This document shows, in pieces, positions 1 to 8,993 of a stretch of 64,000 nt of DNA (positions within the stretch are counted from its first letter, which is position 1; every line of letters begins with the position of its first letter). Position numbers and translations under genes: made by a program. The stretch comes from Sphingobacterium haloxyli (GTDB lineage: Bacteria > Bacteroidota > Bacteroidia > Sphingobacteriales > Sphingobacteriaceae). Below the pieces are notes generated by a model, which was given only the letters and a program-made list of their open reading frames with translations, searched no databases and was not told the DNA's origin. Where the stretch lies: positions 248,001-312,000 of the forward strand of contig NZ_PVBQ01000002.1 in the NCBI RefSeq assembly GCF_002980525.1. Direction: 5' to 3'.

Positions 1-1152
1 GTGGCCGAGATACAGACGCTTGGAGATTTAGTGCATATACCAACAACGAGTAAAGACGACATTCAAGCGTGTAATGAGGATTTCTCCTGTGTCGGACGCG
101 AAGAAATTATAGATTATTGTTCGACATCGGGAACTTTAGGCAAACCGGTAACGTTTGGACTTACGGAAAAAGACTTGGAGCGTTTAGCGTATAATGAGAT
201 GCGTTCGTTTCAGACGATTGGTGTAAAACCAGGTGATGTGGTCCAATTGATGACCACGATGGACAGGCGGTTTATGGCTGGCCTAGCGTACTTTCTCGGT
301 CTACGAAAGCTTGAAGCGGGTATTTTGCGTGTGGGTTCGGGAATTCCACAATTACAATGGGATGTTATTTTAAAGCATAGGCCTCGGTTTCTGATTGCCG
401 TACCGTCTTTTTTATTAAAGCTGATAGAATATGCTGAACAACATAACATTGATTATTGCAACGCGGGTATAGAGGCGGTGTTGTGTATAGGGGAGTCGTT
501 ACGGGACGCCTCCCTAAACGATTCCGTGCTCACGAGACGTATACGTGAAAAGTGGCCATTGAAACTGTATTCCACGTATGCTTCTACAGAAATGGGAGCG
601 GCGTTCACCGAATGTGAAGCTTTTCAAGGCGGACATTTACACGAGGATCTTATTATCGCCGAAGTATTAGACGAGGACGAACGACCTGTGCCCGATGGCG
701 AAAGTGGCGAGCTCGTTGTCACAACCTTAGGTGTGCAGGGTGTGCCGCTGTTGCGATTTAAAACAGGTGACATTGTCCGAAAACACGTTGCTCCTTGCGT
801 TTGTGGGCGTAATACCTATCGCATTGGCCCTGTAGAAGGAAGAAAACAGCAAATGGTAAAATACAAGGGGACGACTTTGTATCCGCCTGCACTGCATGAC
901 CTACTTGCCGGCTTTGCCGAGATTGAACACCACGTCATTGAAATATCGCATAACGACATAGGAACGGATGAAATCGTCATCTATATCAGTACAAAAGAGA
1001 CTGCAGCAGAATTTCTGTCGCAGATTAAAGATCGTTTTCGAGCAAAACTACGGGTGACACCCCGTGTAGAAAGGCGGTCGTCGGAAGAGTTACAACGCGT
1101 TATTTTTAATCCTTTGAGCCGGAAGCCGGTTACTTTTATTGATAAGAGATAG
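1..1152 (+). CDS. PaaK-like adenylate-forming enzyme, 5' partial
   Basis: This is an adenylate-forming enzyme of the phenylacetate-CoA ligase (PaaK) type, which activates a carboxylic acid as an acyl-AMP and usually passes it to CoA. Visible motifs are the phosphate-binding loop STSGTLGKPV (residues 41-50), YASTEMG (193-199), RFKTGDIVR (about 252-260) and the cysteine motif CVCGR (266-270) typical of PaaK relatives. The frame is open to base 1 and the family is usually about 430 residues, so roughly the first 50 residues lie outside the window and the GTG at base 1 is probably internal. The substrate cannot be told. It is 26 kb from the polyene cluster, so a link to it is only a possibility. 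Confidence 0.8.
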   Translation: MAEIQTLGDLVHIPTTSKDDIQACNEDFSCVGREEIIDYCSTSGTLGKPVTFGLTEKDLERLAYNEMRSFQTIGVKPGDVVQLMTTMDRRFMAGLAYFLGLRKLEAGILRVGSGIPQLQWDVILKHRPRFLIAVPSFLLKLIEYAEQHNIDYCNAGIEAVLCIGESLRDASLNDSVLTRRIREKWPLKLYSTYASTEMGAAFTECEAFQGGHLHEDLIIAEVLDEDERPVPDGESGELVVTTLGVQGVPLLRFKTGDIVRKHVAPCVCGRNTYRIGPVEGRKQQMVKYKGTTLYPPALHDLLAGFAEIEHHVIEISHNDIGTDEIVIYISTKETAAEFLSQIKDRFRAKLRVTPRVERRSSEELQRVIFNPLSRKPVTFIDKR

Positions 1153-1606
1153 TTTTTTGTTTCTTTTTTTACCTCAAAAAAAGAAACAAAAAAAGTCGTC
1201 GCTTCAAATCTTTGAGGATAGGGGTAGTACTAAGAATGAGTTTCTACAAGCCTCAAAAATTTGGATGCGACATGCTGTCTTAAGGAGGGGATAGTACAAT
1301 GCTGTACAGTTGAGTTGAAGGCTTGGTCGCAACTTGATTTAGACAACGATGCGACCTTTAGGGCTAAGAGAAGCTTAGGGCATTGCGTAGATAGAAGCGA
1401 TCATTGATTGATTGCGATCACGTGGGTTGAGACGACATAGCATTGTTCCGCGGCCAGCTTTACGCAGACTATTCCGTAAAAACAGCATGTTGTTTGACCG
1501 GAGGGAGTTTCATGCTGTTTAGGAATAGACAAGTAAAGGTAGCGGAACCCTGCAAGTCTTGACTTTTTTTTGCTTCGTTTTTTTGTGTCAAGACAAAAAA
1601 ATGAAG
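1153..1606 (+). repeat. Dispersed hairpin repeat, copy 1 (full, longest)
   Basis: This copy fills the 459-base gap between two convergent genes. It begins with an A/T hairpin (1153-1170 pairs with 1176-1193) directly after the upstream stop codon. The core hairpin follows (1198-1271), with GTCGC/GCGAC ends and a loop containing GTACTAAGAATGAG. Then comes TTAAGGAGGGGATAG (1280-1294). The right part is unique to this copy: a segment around 1400-1430 shared with copy 2, an AACAGCATG/CATGCTGTT hairpin (1471-1526), and a terminal inverted hairpin (1556-1606) containing GTCTTGAC/GTCAAGAC. The end hairpins probably also terminate the two convergent genes. No coding capacity is seen. Confidence 0.75.
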
Positions 1607-1611
1607 AGAAA

Positions 1612-4488
1612 CTACCGTAACAACTCTTGTATATCTTCCGTGGATAACGATTTGATGAAACTTTCTTCGGTGGTAATAAGTGCAGAGGACAGTGCTTTCT
1701 TTTGACTTTGCAGTGCTATGATCTTTTCCTCTACGGTATCCTTACTAATGAACTTGTAGATAAATACATTTTTCGTTTGTCCGATACGGTGTGAACGGTC
1801 TATGGCTTGTTGTTCTACTGCCGGATTCCACCATGGGTCTAAGATAAACACGTAGTCAGCTTCGGTAAGGTTAAGGCCTACACCCCCCGCTTTAATAGAG
1901 ATTAAGAAAATCTGTGTGTCTTCCCGTTCTTTAAACATATTAACCGCGTCCGATCGTTTTTTTGTATTCCCGTCCAAATAGGCATAGGGTATTTTTTTAC
2001 GTTCGAACTCGTGGCGGAACAATTGCAAATGCTTTACGAATTGGGAAAAGATAAGCACTTTGTGCTGCTCCGCGATGATCGACTGTAACATTTCCATAAC
2101 CGTATCGAATTTACCGGAAGAAAAGTCATCGTTCTCTTCCACCATTGTCGGGTGGTTTGCGATTTGCCTGAGTTTTGTGAGACCCTGTAATAGCATAATC
2201 TGGTTACCATGCCCGTTCTGTTGCAATTGGTTGTCCAACAAGGCATTCCGGTATTCCGACTTGATGCGCTCATATAACTTCGTCTGTTCCTCCGTCATTT
2301 CACAATAAATAGTCTGCTCTGTTTTAGGAGGAAGTTCTTTGGCAACTTGATCTTTGGTACGGCGGAGAATGAAGGGCTTGATAATCGCTTGTAAACGAGC
2401 CGCTTTTTCTTCGTCTTTCTTTTTTTCGATGGGTACGACGAATTCTTTCTGAAAATAGCTGTACGAGCCGAGTAAACCGGGGTTCGCGAAATGCATTTGT
2501 GACCATATATCTGCCACAGAATTCTCTATTGGGGTGCCACTCAGCGCCAATTTATACTTACTTTTTAAACCTTTAATGGCCTTAAATGATTTTGAAGTGG
2601 GATTTTTGATATGTTGACTTTCATCTAGGATGATGTAGTTGAAGAAAAATTTGCTTAAAAGCTCCGCGTCGCTGCGTACAATCCCATAAGTTGTTATGAC
2701 TAAATCAAAATGGGAAAAGCCAAAAGCATCTTTCAACCGGCTGGAACCCGTATGGAGATGAATCCGAAGTCCGGGTGCGAATTTTTCTGCTTCTTTCTGC
2801 CAGTTATATAGGAGTGATGTCGGCAGTATCAGAAGCGATGTTTTTGTATGATCTGTTCCTTTTAGATGCTCTTTCTGCTGTTGTAGCAAAGCGAGTGTCT
2901 GTACAGTTTTTCCTAATCCCATATCGTCAGCAAGGCATCCGCCAAACTTATATTCTTGGAGAAAGTGAAACCAATTGTATCCAGCTCGTTGATAAGGACG
3001 AAGATTGCCTAGAAATCCTGTTGGGATAGGTGCTTCATTAATGCTGTCGAAGTTTAATAATTGTTCCAGCTTGCGGTGAAAGGAACGCTCGGTGTGTTCC
3101 GATATTTCGTATAATAACCCAATATGAGTTTTATTCAGCTTTAAGCTATGCTTGTCGGCGGTAAAAAGGAACAAGTGTTCATATTGGGAAAACCATTCCT
3201 CTGGGATAATCGCGATTTCCCCATTTGGCAATGTAAATTCCTTAATCTTGTTTAGGATATGCTCCCGCAGTGTTATAAATGGAATTTCATAGGGGCCAAA
3301 ATGAGCTACTGCTTGTATGTCAAACCAATCATTACCCTCTTCTATGGTCATTTCTAGTGAGGTTTTGCCGATGAAGATACGACGGTCGCCTTTTGCTTGC
3401 GTGATAGCAAACCCTTTTTCCACAAGTGCGGACTGGTTCCTATTTAGCCAATCAACAATAGATTCATGTTCCACTTCGAGTATATAGTTGGCAAATAGCA
3501 AATCTCTCTTACGGAGCCCTAGCTCTTCTAAGTAAAGACCTTGTTTCTTCTCCCAGGACAATGAGCGCTTTATGCGATGAAAAACATAATCATCTGTTTT
3601 TTCATCGTAAGCTAACCGTACGGTAACAGGGTGGTCTGTACTCCCCGAGAATTCATAAGGACCGTAAGCAAAAGACAGCTGTAAAAAGGATTGGCCGTTG
3701 GGAACATAAAACAGCTTAACAACAGGGGTCGCATTTTCCCTATGCGTCTTGATGTCAAAACCCTCGGCATAAACATGATATTTTTCTATCAGCCCGGTTA
3801 CAAAAGACTCAAAGTATCGTTTTTCGGTATTACGTGCCACGCTGATGTAGCGTTTGTTCAGAAACGGACTTAGTTTTTTACCATCGATGTCTTGTTCGAA
3901 GTAATAAAGCGTATTTTCCAGTAACAACCAGGCTTCTCTATTTACCACGACTTGTGCACCTTTATACATAAAGTCCAGTCGATGACCTTTGTATTTTAAC
4001 GTGGGAAAATAGCGTGTCTCTGTCTCGTTACGACGGAAGTGAAATAGGATAGATGTAGATTCGTCGGCAATATGTATCTGCTTATCGGCAGGATAACCGT
4101 CTTTACTCATTAAAAAAAGGGGTTTTCCGCGCAATTGCTTTAATGCGGTAACCATTTTTTGTTCGATCCTGGGACGGATTCTATCATAAGTTTTATCATC
4201 GAAAACTTTGCCAAAAAAATCAACAGGACGTATGGCCTTTTTGTTGAATATCTTGATAATGTGTGTCTGCTCGATCTCGTCTAGCAGCTTAACAAGGTGA
4301 TCGTCGGTTTCGTCTAATGCGGGAGCAAAATCACCAATAGTATTTGTAAAAATACGTTTATAGCTCAACGAATAAGACCCATTAGCGTTCAGTTGAACGA
4401 TGTGTGGTTCTATCAGATAACCTAAATAGGGGTGCTGTCCTAAAGAGTATATTAACTTGAATGGTAATTTGCTATCGACCTGTTGCAT
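1612..4488 (-). CDS. SNF2-family DEAD-box-like helicase
   Basis: This is a 958-residue SNF2/Rad54-type ATPase that would remodel or translocate on DNA-protein complexes. The N-terminal ~480 residues are the poorly conserved part found in bacterial SNF2 proteins. The first RecA lobe has the Walker A motif DDMGLGKTVQT (K527), Walker B DESQ (from D622) and LSGTPIENS. The second lobe shows YAYLDGNTKKR, GGVGLNLTEA and HRIGQTKNVF. All motifs needed for ATPase activity are present. The upstream gene on the same strand is dapF, but a copy of the dispersed repeat with a strong hairpin lies 50 bases before the start, so co-transcription is uncertain. Its target in the cell is unknown. Confidence 0.93.
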   Translation of the reverse strand: MQQVDSKLPFKLIYSLGQHPYLGYLIEPHIVQLNANGSYSLSYKRIFTNTIGDFAPALDETDDHLVKLLDEIEQTHIIKIFNKKAIRPVDFFGKVFDDKTYDRIRPRIEQKMVTALKQLRGKPLFLMSKDGYPADKQIHIADESTSILFHFRRNETETRYFPTLKYKGHRLDFMYKGAQVVVNREAWLLLENTLYYFEQDIDGKKLSPFLNKRYISVARNTEKRYFESFVTGLIEKYHVYAEGFDIKTHRENATPVVKLFYVPNGQSFLQLSFAYGPYEFSGSTDHPVTVRLAYDEKTDDYVFHRIKRSLSWEKKQGLYLEELGLRKRDLLFANYILEVEHESIVDWLNRNQSALVEKGFAITQAKGDRRIFIGKTSLEMTIEEGNDWFDIQAVAHFGPYEIPFITLREHILNKIKEFTLPNGEIAIIPEEWFSQYEHLFLFTADKHSLKLNKTHIGLLYEISEHTERSFHRKLEQLLNFDSINEAPIPTGFLGNLRPYQRAGYNWFHFLQEYKFGGCLADDMGLGKTVQTLALLQQQKEHLKGTDHTKTSLLILPTSLLYNWQKEAEKFAPGLRIHLHTGSSRLKDAFGFSHFDLVITTYGIVRSDAELLSKFFFNYIILDESQHIKNPTSKSFKAIKGLKSKYKLALSGTPIENSVADIWSQMHFANPGLLGSYSYFQKEFVVPIEKKKDEEKAARLQAIIKPFILRRTKDQVAKELPPKTEQTIYCEMTEEQTKLYERIKSEYRNALLDNQLQQNGHGNQIMLLQGLTKLRQIANHPTMVEENDDFSSGKFDTVMEMLQSIIAEQHKVLIFSQFVKHLQLFRHEFERKKIPYAYLDGNTKKRSDAVNMFKEREDTQIFLISIKAGGVGLNLTEADYVFILDPWWNPAVEQQAIDRSHRIGQTKNVFIYKFISKDTVEEKIIALQSQKKALSSALITTEESFIKSLSTEDIQELLR

Positions 4489-4530
4489 TAAAAAATCCTG
4501 GAGCTTTCTAAAAAAGGCTCTAATATAAGG

Positions 4531-4697
4531 ATTTTATTGTTCTTTTCCCCGTGAAAAGAACCAAAACCTCGTGGCTTCGGATATTTGAGATCGAAGATAG
4601 TGCTAAGGATGAATTTCTACATACCTCAAATATCCGGATGCCACCTTGAATGTTAAGGGGGGATGGTGCATGGCGTAGATAAAAGCGATCAATATGG
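4531..4697 (+). repeat. Dispersed hairpin repeat, copy 2 (right end truncated)
   Basis: Leading hairpin GTTCTTTTC/GAAAAGAAC (4539-4561), then the core hairpin 4571-4644 whose outer arms read GTGGC/GCCAC instead of the GTCGC/GCGAC of copies 1, 4 and 5, so pairing is kept. The inner arms CGGATATTTGAG/CTCAAATATCCG are also matched. Next comes GTTAAGGGGGGAT (from 4652) and a stretch (GCGTAGATAAAAGCGATCA) nearly identical to one near 1405-1425 in copy 1. No terminal inverted hairpin is present before dapF. The leading hairpin sits 50 bases upstream of the SNF2 start codon. Confidence 0.75.
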
Positions 4698-4725
4698 CTT
4701 CCTGGTGATGCGGACTGAAACGTAC

Positions 4726-5511
4726 TCAGTCTTGAAATGTCCCTTCGAATACAAATTGCGCTGGTCCTTTAAGACGCACGTTTGTAAAATGTTGACCTTG
4801 CTTGTGAAAACTGATATACAATTGTCCGCCGAGCACACGGATCGGGATTTCTAAATGCCCATCTAAACCGTCATGAAGGGCAATAGCCATAGCAGCGGCA
4901 GTAGCTCCCGTGCCGCAAGCGAGCGTTTCATCTTCAACGCCACGTTCATACGTTCGGACGAAATAGCCCGCTTCTTCTCGTTCAACGAAATTCACGTTGA
5001 TGCCTTCTGTTTGATAAGTGTCGTTATTACGGATAGAAGATCCGATTTGATATACATCCATGTTATGGAGGTCATTTGCCCAGGCGATGTAATGGGGAGA
5101 GCCGGTGTTTAAAACATAAGCGTCTCCATCCCGTGCCACGGAGGATACGTCGATCATCCCTAGATCCACTTGATTTTCATGAATAAGAGCGTCATGTCTG
5201 CCGTCCACTGCCAAAAAGACAGTTTTGTCGGCGATGATGCCTAAATCGCGTGCAAATGCAACAATGCATCGTCCTCCATTACCGCACATGCTAGCTTCTC
5301 CGCCGTCGGCATTGTAATATACCATTTCAAAATCAAAATTTTTGTTATCTTGAAGAAGCATTAAACCGTCTGCGCCAATTCCGAACCTTCTGTCGCATAA
5401 CGATTGGATTAACTCATCATTATTACGATCCAAAAAACCGCTTCTGTTGTCAATAAGAATAAAATCGTTGCCCGCACCCTGATATTTTGAAAACTTTATT
5501 TTACTATCCAT
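4726..5511 (-). CDS. dapF: Diaminopimelate epimerase
   Basis: Cytoplasmic enzyme converting LL- to meso-diaminopimelate, the last epimerisation before lysine and peptidoglycan synthesis. The two catalytic cysteines of this PLP-independent epimerase are visible in ASMCGNGGR (C76) and LACGTGATA (C199), and the N-terminus reads KYQGAGNDF, the family signature. I chose the ATG at 5511 (261 residues) because the family begins just before that motif. An in-frame ATG at 5553 would add 14 unconserved residues. asd, in the same pathway, lies 18 kb away, so the pathway is not in one operon here. Confidence 0.96.
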   Translation of the reverse strand: MDSKIKFSKYQGAGNDFILIDNRSGFLDRNNDELIQSLCDRRFGIGADGLMLLQDNKNFDFEMVYYNADGGEASMCGNGGRCIVAFARDLGIIADKTVFLAVDGRHDALIHENQVDLGMIDVSSVARDGDAYVLNTGSPHYIAWANDLHNMDVYQIGSSIRNNDTYQTEGINVNFVEREEAGYFVRTYERGVEDETLACGTGATAAAMAIALHDGLDGHLEIPIRVLGGQLYISFHKQGQHFTNVRLKGPAQFVFEGTFQD

Positions 5512-5726
5512 TGTTCGATTATTTGATAAGACCTGTATAATTGCTATATTCAAGGAAAATTATTAATGCATATTTCATTTTCCGCTAAAAACATTAATGC
5601 TGATGAAAATTAATATTCTTGTTACAAAGTTAAGCAGCACTGTTAAATCGTGTTAAAAATAAACACAGACGTCGTCCGTTAACATTTTTTAACTGTCAAA
5701 ACTTCCCAAGCAATTCCTAATGGTAT

Positions 5727-5734
5727 TACATTTG
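5727..5734 (+). promoter_or_regulatory. Candidate -7 box for the HtrA gene
   Basis: TACATTTG matches the Bacteroidota TAnnTTTG -7 consensus, 59 bases before the HtrA ATG at 5794. I see no clear TTG at the -33 position, so this rests on the -7 box alone. Confidence 0.4.
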
Positions 5735-5793
5735 GACAAGCCATAAAACAAAGTAAAAGTAAATATTTTTAAAGATAATAGATAATCATAGCA

Positions 5794-7332
5794 ATGAAGA
5801 AAATAGGAATAAGTTTATTAATAGCCGCTGTTGGAGGCGCAGTCGCTATCGGGGGATATAAGCTCTTCGAGAATAAGCAAATGGAGAGCATGACCTTCGA
5901 AGAACAACAAAAAGTTTATTTTGCAAATAACCCGGGAAATGAAATCATGTCTTCGACAGGTAATCCGGATTTCACGGAAGCTGCCGCAGCTGTATCGCCA
6001 GGTGTCGTACATATTAATGTGACGATGACTGCTCGAGGCTCCAGAGGTGGCGGTGCTTCTCCTTTCGATATGTTTGAAGAATTTTTTGGTATGCCACAAC
6101 GGCGTCAAGCACAGCCTCGCCAAGCTAGGGCATCTGGGTCTGGGGTATTGATTTCTCCTGATGGATATATTGTAACCAACAACCACGTGGTAGAAGATGC
6201 AGATAAAATCGAAGTAAAATTAACCGACCAGCGGACATTTGAGGCGAAAGTTATCGGTAGAGATGCTGACTTCGACTTAGCGTTACTTAAGGTGAATGCG
6301 TCTAAGCTGCCTTTCGTTAAATTTGGTGACTCGGATAATGTACGAATTGGCGAATGGGTGCTAGCTGTGGGTTATCCATTGAGTTTGCAGTCTACCGTAA
6401 CGGCTGGTATTGTAAGTGCTAAAGGTCGTCAAATTGGAATCTTAGGCGAGCAAGGGCAAGGATCGCCTTATGGGTATGGACAACCACAAGAGCCCATCGT
6501 CCGTACGGCGGTAGAGTCGTTTATCCAAACGGATGCCGTTATTAACAAGGGTAATAGTGGCGGTGCGTTGGTGAATACACGCGGCGAGCTGATTGGTATT
6601 AATGCCGCAATTGCTTCACCAACTGGTGTTTATGCGGGCTATGGGTTTGCCATCCCTGTCAACCTAGTAAAGAAAATTGTAAACGACTTTAAAGAGTTTG
6701 GTACCGTACAACGCGGATATGTTGGTGTGAACTTCCGTGAAGTTGATGAAGCCATTAGAGAAGAATTCAAAATCGACGACATCCATGGTCTCTATGTATT
6801 TGACGTCGTAAAAGATGGTGCTGCAGCTGCAGCTGGCATAAAGAAGGGTGACGTAATAACGAAAGTGGAAGACCGTGTAATCTATTCGTCTTCCGACTTA
6901 CAAGAACGGGTTGCACGACTGAATCCGGGTGATAAGCTGAAGCTTACTTACAAACGGGATGGAAAAGAGCGTGATGTAACGGTCACCCTAAAGGCTCAAG
7001 ATACTAAAAAATCGAGTGCTGACGAAGAAGTGAATGCAAGTGCTACCGAGATATTTAACAAATTGGGCGCAAGCTTTACGCCTGCTTCCGATGCGCAGAA
7101 GAAAAAATTCGGTGTAAACTCTGGTGTTGTCATCACCCAGATACATCGCGGTGGAATGTTTGAGTATTTTGGCGTAGAAAAAGGTCTAATCGTCACACAT
7201 GTAAATGGTAAACCCGTTAATAATGTAGATGATGTGGAATCTGCGTTAGGTAGTACTAAACGAAATATTGTTCGCATTACCGGCGTTTCGGAAAGCGGAA
7301 CGGTAGAATTCAACTTCCCTATCCAATACTAA
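5794..7332 (+). CDS. HtrA/DegP-type periplasmic serine protease
   Basis: This is an envelope quality-control protease that degrades or refolds misfolded exported proteins. A membrane anchor or signal sequence covers residues 1-22. The trypsin-like domain carries the complete triad: H131 in TNNHVV, D161 in DFDLALLKV and S255 in GNSGGALV. Two PDZ-like segments follow (about 300-400 and 430-510). An extra glycine- and glutamine-rich stretch near 210-232 (GEQGQGSPYGYGQ) corresponds to the variable loop of the family. At 512 residues it is normal in length. It appears monocistronic, with a candidate -7 box 60 bases upstream and a clear terminator after it. DegP and DegQ subtypes cannot be separated from sequence. 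Confidence 0.95.
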   Translation: MKKIGISLLIAAVGGAVAIGGYKLFENKQMESMTFEEQQKVYFANNPGNEIMSSTGNPDFTEAAAAVSPGVVHINVTMTARGSRGGGASPFDMFEEFFGMPQRRQAQPRQARASGSGVLISPDGYIVTNNHVVEDADKIEVKLTDQRTFEAKVIGRDADFDLALLKVNASKLPFVKFGDSDNVRIGEWVLAVGYPLSLQSTVTAGIVSAKGRQIGILGEQGQGSPYGYGQPQEPIVRTAVESFIQTDAVINKGNSGGALVNTRGELIGINAAIASPTGVYAGYGFAIPVNLVKKIVNDFKEFGTVQRGYVGVNFREVDEAIREEFKIDDIHGLYVFDVVKDGAAAAAGIKKGDVITKVEDRVIYSSSDLQERVARLNPGDKLKLTYKRDGKERDVTVTLKAQDTKKSSADEEVNASATEIFNKLGASFTPASDAQKKKFGVNSGVVITQIHRGGMFEYFGVEKGLIVTHVNGKPVNNVDDVESALGSTKRNIVRITGVSESGTVEFNFPIQY

Positions 7333-7356
7333 TTGCGATAATAGTGTAGATATAGA

Positions 7357-7393
7357 CGTGTCATCTGCTGTAAGGTAGATGACGCGTTTTTTT
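7357..7393 (+). terminator. Rho-independent terminator after the HtrA gene
   Basis: A ten-pair stem (CGTGTCATCT at 7357-7366 with AGATGACGCG at 7377-7386, one G-U pair) is followed by seven T residues, 24 bases after the HtrA stop codon. Confidence 0.85.
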
Positions 7394-7410
7394 AATAAAT
7401 AGTTTACGAC

Positions 7411-7848
7411 ATGAAGATTTTGATGGTTTGTTTAGGTAATATTTGTCGGTCTCCGCTGGCTCACGGAATAATGAAGCATCTGGTAGAGCAAGAGGGTTTA
7501 GATTGGCAAATAGATTCCGCGGGTACCGGCGATTGGCATGTGGGACAGCAGCCAGACAAACGTTCTATCGCTGTGGCGAAGAAATATGGAGTTGATATAG
7601 CAACGCAGCGGGCTCAATGTTTCCGGTCGGACTTTTTTGAACGTTATGACCATATTTTTGTAATGGATGACAACAACTTTCGAGACGTTATGGCACTGGC
7701 AAAAAGCGAAGAAGACAAAGCGAAAGTACGTATGTTTTTGTCCCAAGATACTGTGCCGGATCCCTATTTCGATGAACATCAGTTTGAGCCAGTCTACCAG
7801 ATGATCGACAAGCGCTGTCGAGAACTTATTCGTGAACTGCGTAAATAA
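7411..7848 (+). CDS. Low-molecular-weight protein-tyrosine phosphatase
   Basis: A 145-residue cytoplasmic phosphatase. The P-loop CLGNICRS provides the nucleophile C7 and R13, and the general acid is D117 in VPDPYF, so all catalytic residues are in place. In other bacteria such enzymes often act on tyrosine kinases of capsule synthesis, but no such kinase is in the window. Here it heads a four-gene run with a conserved hypothetical protein, a cyclophilin and exonuclease III, spaced by 20, 9 and -1 bases, which suggests an operon. The terminator just upstream separates it from the HtrA gene. Confidence 0.93.
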   Translation: MKILMVCLGNICRSPLAHGIMKHLVEQEGLDWQIDSAGTGDWHVGQQPDKRSIAVAKKYGVDIATQRAQCFRSDFFERYDHIFVMDDNNFRDVMALAKSEEDKAKVRMFLSQDTVPDPYFDEHQFEPVYQMIDKRCRELIRELRK

Positions 7849-7853
7849 TTCCT

Positions 7854-7861
7854 TACCTTTG
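7854..7861 (+). promoter_or_regulatory. Candidate internal -7 box
   Basis: TACCTTTG matches TAnnTTTG and ends 7 bases before the ATG at 7869. If real, transcripts from it would start almost at the start codon. There is no good -33 box. Confidence 0.3.
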
Positions 7862-7868
7862 TTCAGGT

Positions 7869-8219
7869 ATGAAAGCATCGGAAATTAATAAAAAGTGGGC
7901 TGAGTTGCAACGCGTTGTCGCAAGCGACTTCGACATGGAACTTCCCGATATCAAGGTTATGCTTTTTCTGATTGGTGTCCAAGAACTTGGAAAAGGCCCG
8001 CAGCAATTTTCCAAACGGCAAAAGGAAGAACTTATGCACATCGCTAATTGTCGCTTGTTCAGCGCTATGGGTTTCTATGAACTGAAAGGATTGGACGAAG
8101 AGGGGTGGCCACATTGGGACTTAGTGAAGCCTATTCCTAACTATACACTGTTAGAACAGGAAATGATTCTCAAATCATTAATTATAGACTATTTTCAAGA
8201 TACCTACACCTTATCGTAG
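7869..8219 (+). CDS. Conserved hypothetical protein
   Basis: A 116-residue soluble protein with no signal peptide or membrane segment. I do not recognise a named domain. It looks largely helical and mildly acidic, with conserved-looking aromatic stretches (LKGLDEEGWPHWDLVKPIP). It lies 20 bases after the phosphatase and 9 bases before the cyclophilin gene, so it is probably co-transcribed with them. It reads as a genuine gene because the frame fills the gap exactly and codon use matches its neighbours. No function can be assigned. Confidence 0.75.
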   Translation: MKASEINKKWAELQRVVASDFDMELPDIKVMLFLIGVQELGKGPQQFSKRQKEELMHIANCRLFSAMGFYELKGLDEEGWPHWDLVKPIPNYTLLEQEMILKSLIIDYFQDTYTLS

Positions 8220-8228
8220 CACATATTT

Positions 8229-8993
8229 ATGAAAACAAATTTGAAGAAAATAGGTCTGCTTATATGCAGCATGCTTTTGGTTACGCTAGCCTGGGCGAAG
8301 ACACCTAAATATCATTATGTATCGATAAAAACCGATAAGGGGGACTGTTTATTAAGGCTTTATAACGAAACACCCAAACACCGGGACAATTTTGTCGAAT
8401 TGGTTAAAGAAGGATATTATGAAGGGTTGATGTTTCATCGGGTTATTCATAATTTTATGGTGCAAGGAGGTGACCCGAATTCACGCTATGCTGCACAAAA
8501 GCAGCCGCTTGGCGACGGTGGACCCGATTATAAGATTCCGGCGGAGATTCAAGAAGACCTTATCCATAAAAAAGGAACGATCGGTGCGGCACGGGATGAC
8601 AATCCTGCGAAACAGTCTTCTGCTTCTCAGTTTTATCTGGTACAAGGACGCGTATTTACACCAGCGGCGTTAGACTCCTTAGAACAGTTTAGATTGAAAG
8701 GGAAGAAACTGACTGCTCAGCAGCGCGATATATATACGACCATTGGAGGAACACCGCATTTAGATGGAAACTACACTGTGTTTGGAGAATTGTTAAGAGG
8801 CGTAAAAGTCATCGACGAGATCGCAGTAGTCGAAACAGACGAACGAGATCGCCCCTTGGCTGACGTACGGATGTCCATGAAATTGTTGACCAGAAGAGAA
8901 GCCTTAAATCTCGAGCGGGAAATGGAAGGGCTGCCTCCTAAAACGGGCTTTTTAACCAAGGTTCTAGATATTTTTTATTCGAGGTTTTATTAA
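8229..8993 (+). CDS. Cyclophilin-type peptidyl-prolyl isomerase, exported
   Basis: This protein would catalyse cis-trans isomerisation of prolyl bonds during folding of exported proteins. Residues 1-23 form a signal peptide ending at AWAK. The cyclophilin domain follows, with FHRVIHNFMVQGGDP, SSASQFYLVQG and YTVFGELLRGVKVIDEI. A lysine- and leucine-rich insert (around residues 137-165, including DSLEQFRLKGKKLTAQQ) and a ~45-residue tail enlarge it to 254 residues from the ~170 of a minimal cyclophilin. Its stop codon overlaps the exonuclease III start (TAATG), implying translational coupling of two functionally unrelated genes. Confidence 0.93.
   Translation: MKTNLKKIGLLICSMLLVTLAWAKTPKYHYVSIKTDKGDCLLRLYNETPKHRDNFVELVKEGYYEGLMFHRVIHNFMVQGGDPNSRYAAQKQPLGDGGPDYKIPAEIQEDLIHKKGTIGAARDDNPAKQSSASQFYLVQGRVFTPAALDSLEQFRLKGKKLTAQQRDIYTTIGGTPHLDGNYTVFGELLRGVKVIDEIAVVETDERDRPLADVRMSMKLLTRREALNLEREMEGLPPKTGFLTKVLDIFYSRFY

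Noticed and set aside
1..1152. PaaK-like gene as the coumarate ligase of the polyene cluster
   Set aside because: It lies 26 kb away with unrelated genes between, and PaaK-type enzymes differ from the 4-coumarate ligase-like enzymes of such clusters. It remains possible but unsupported.
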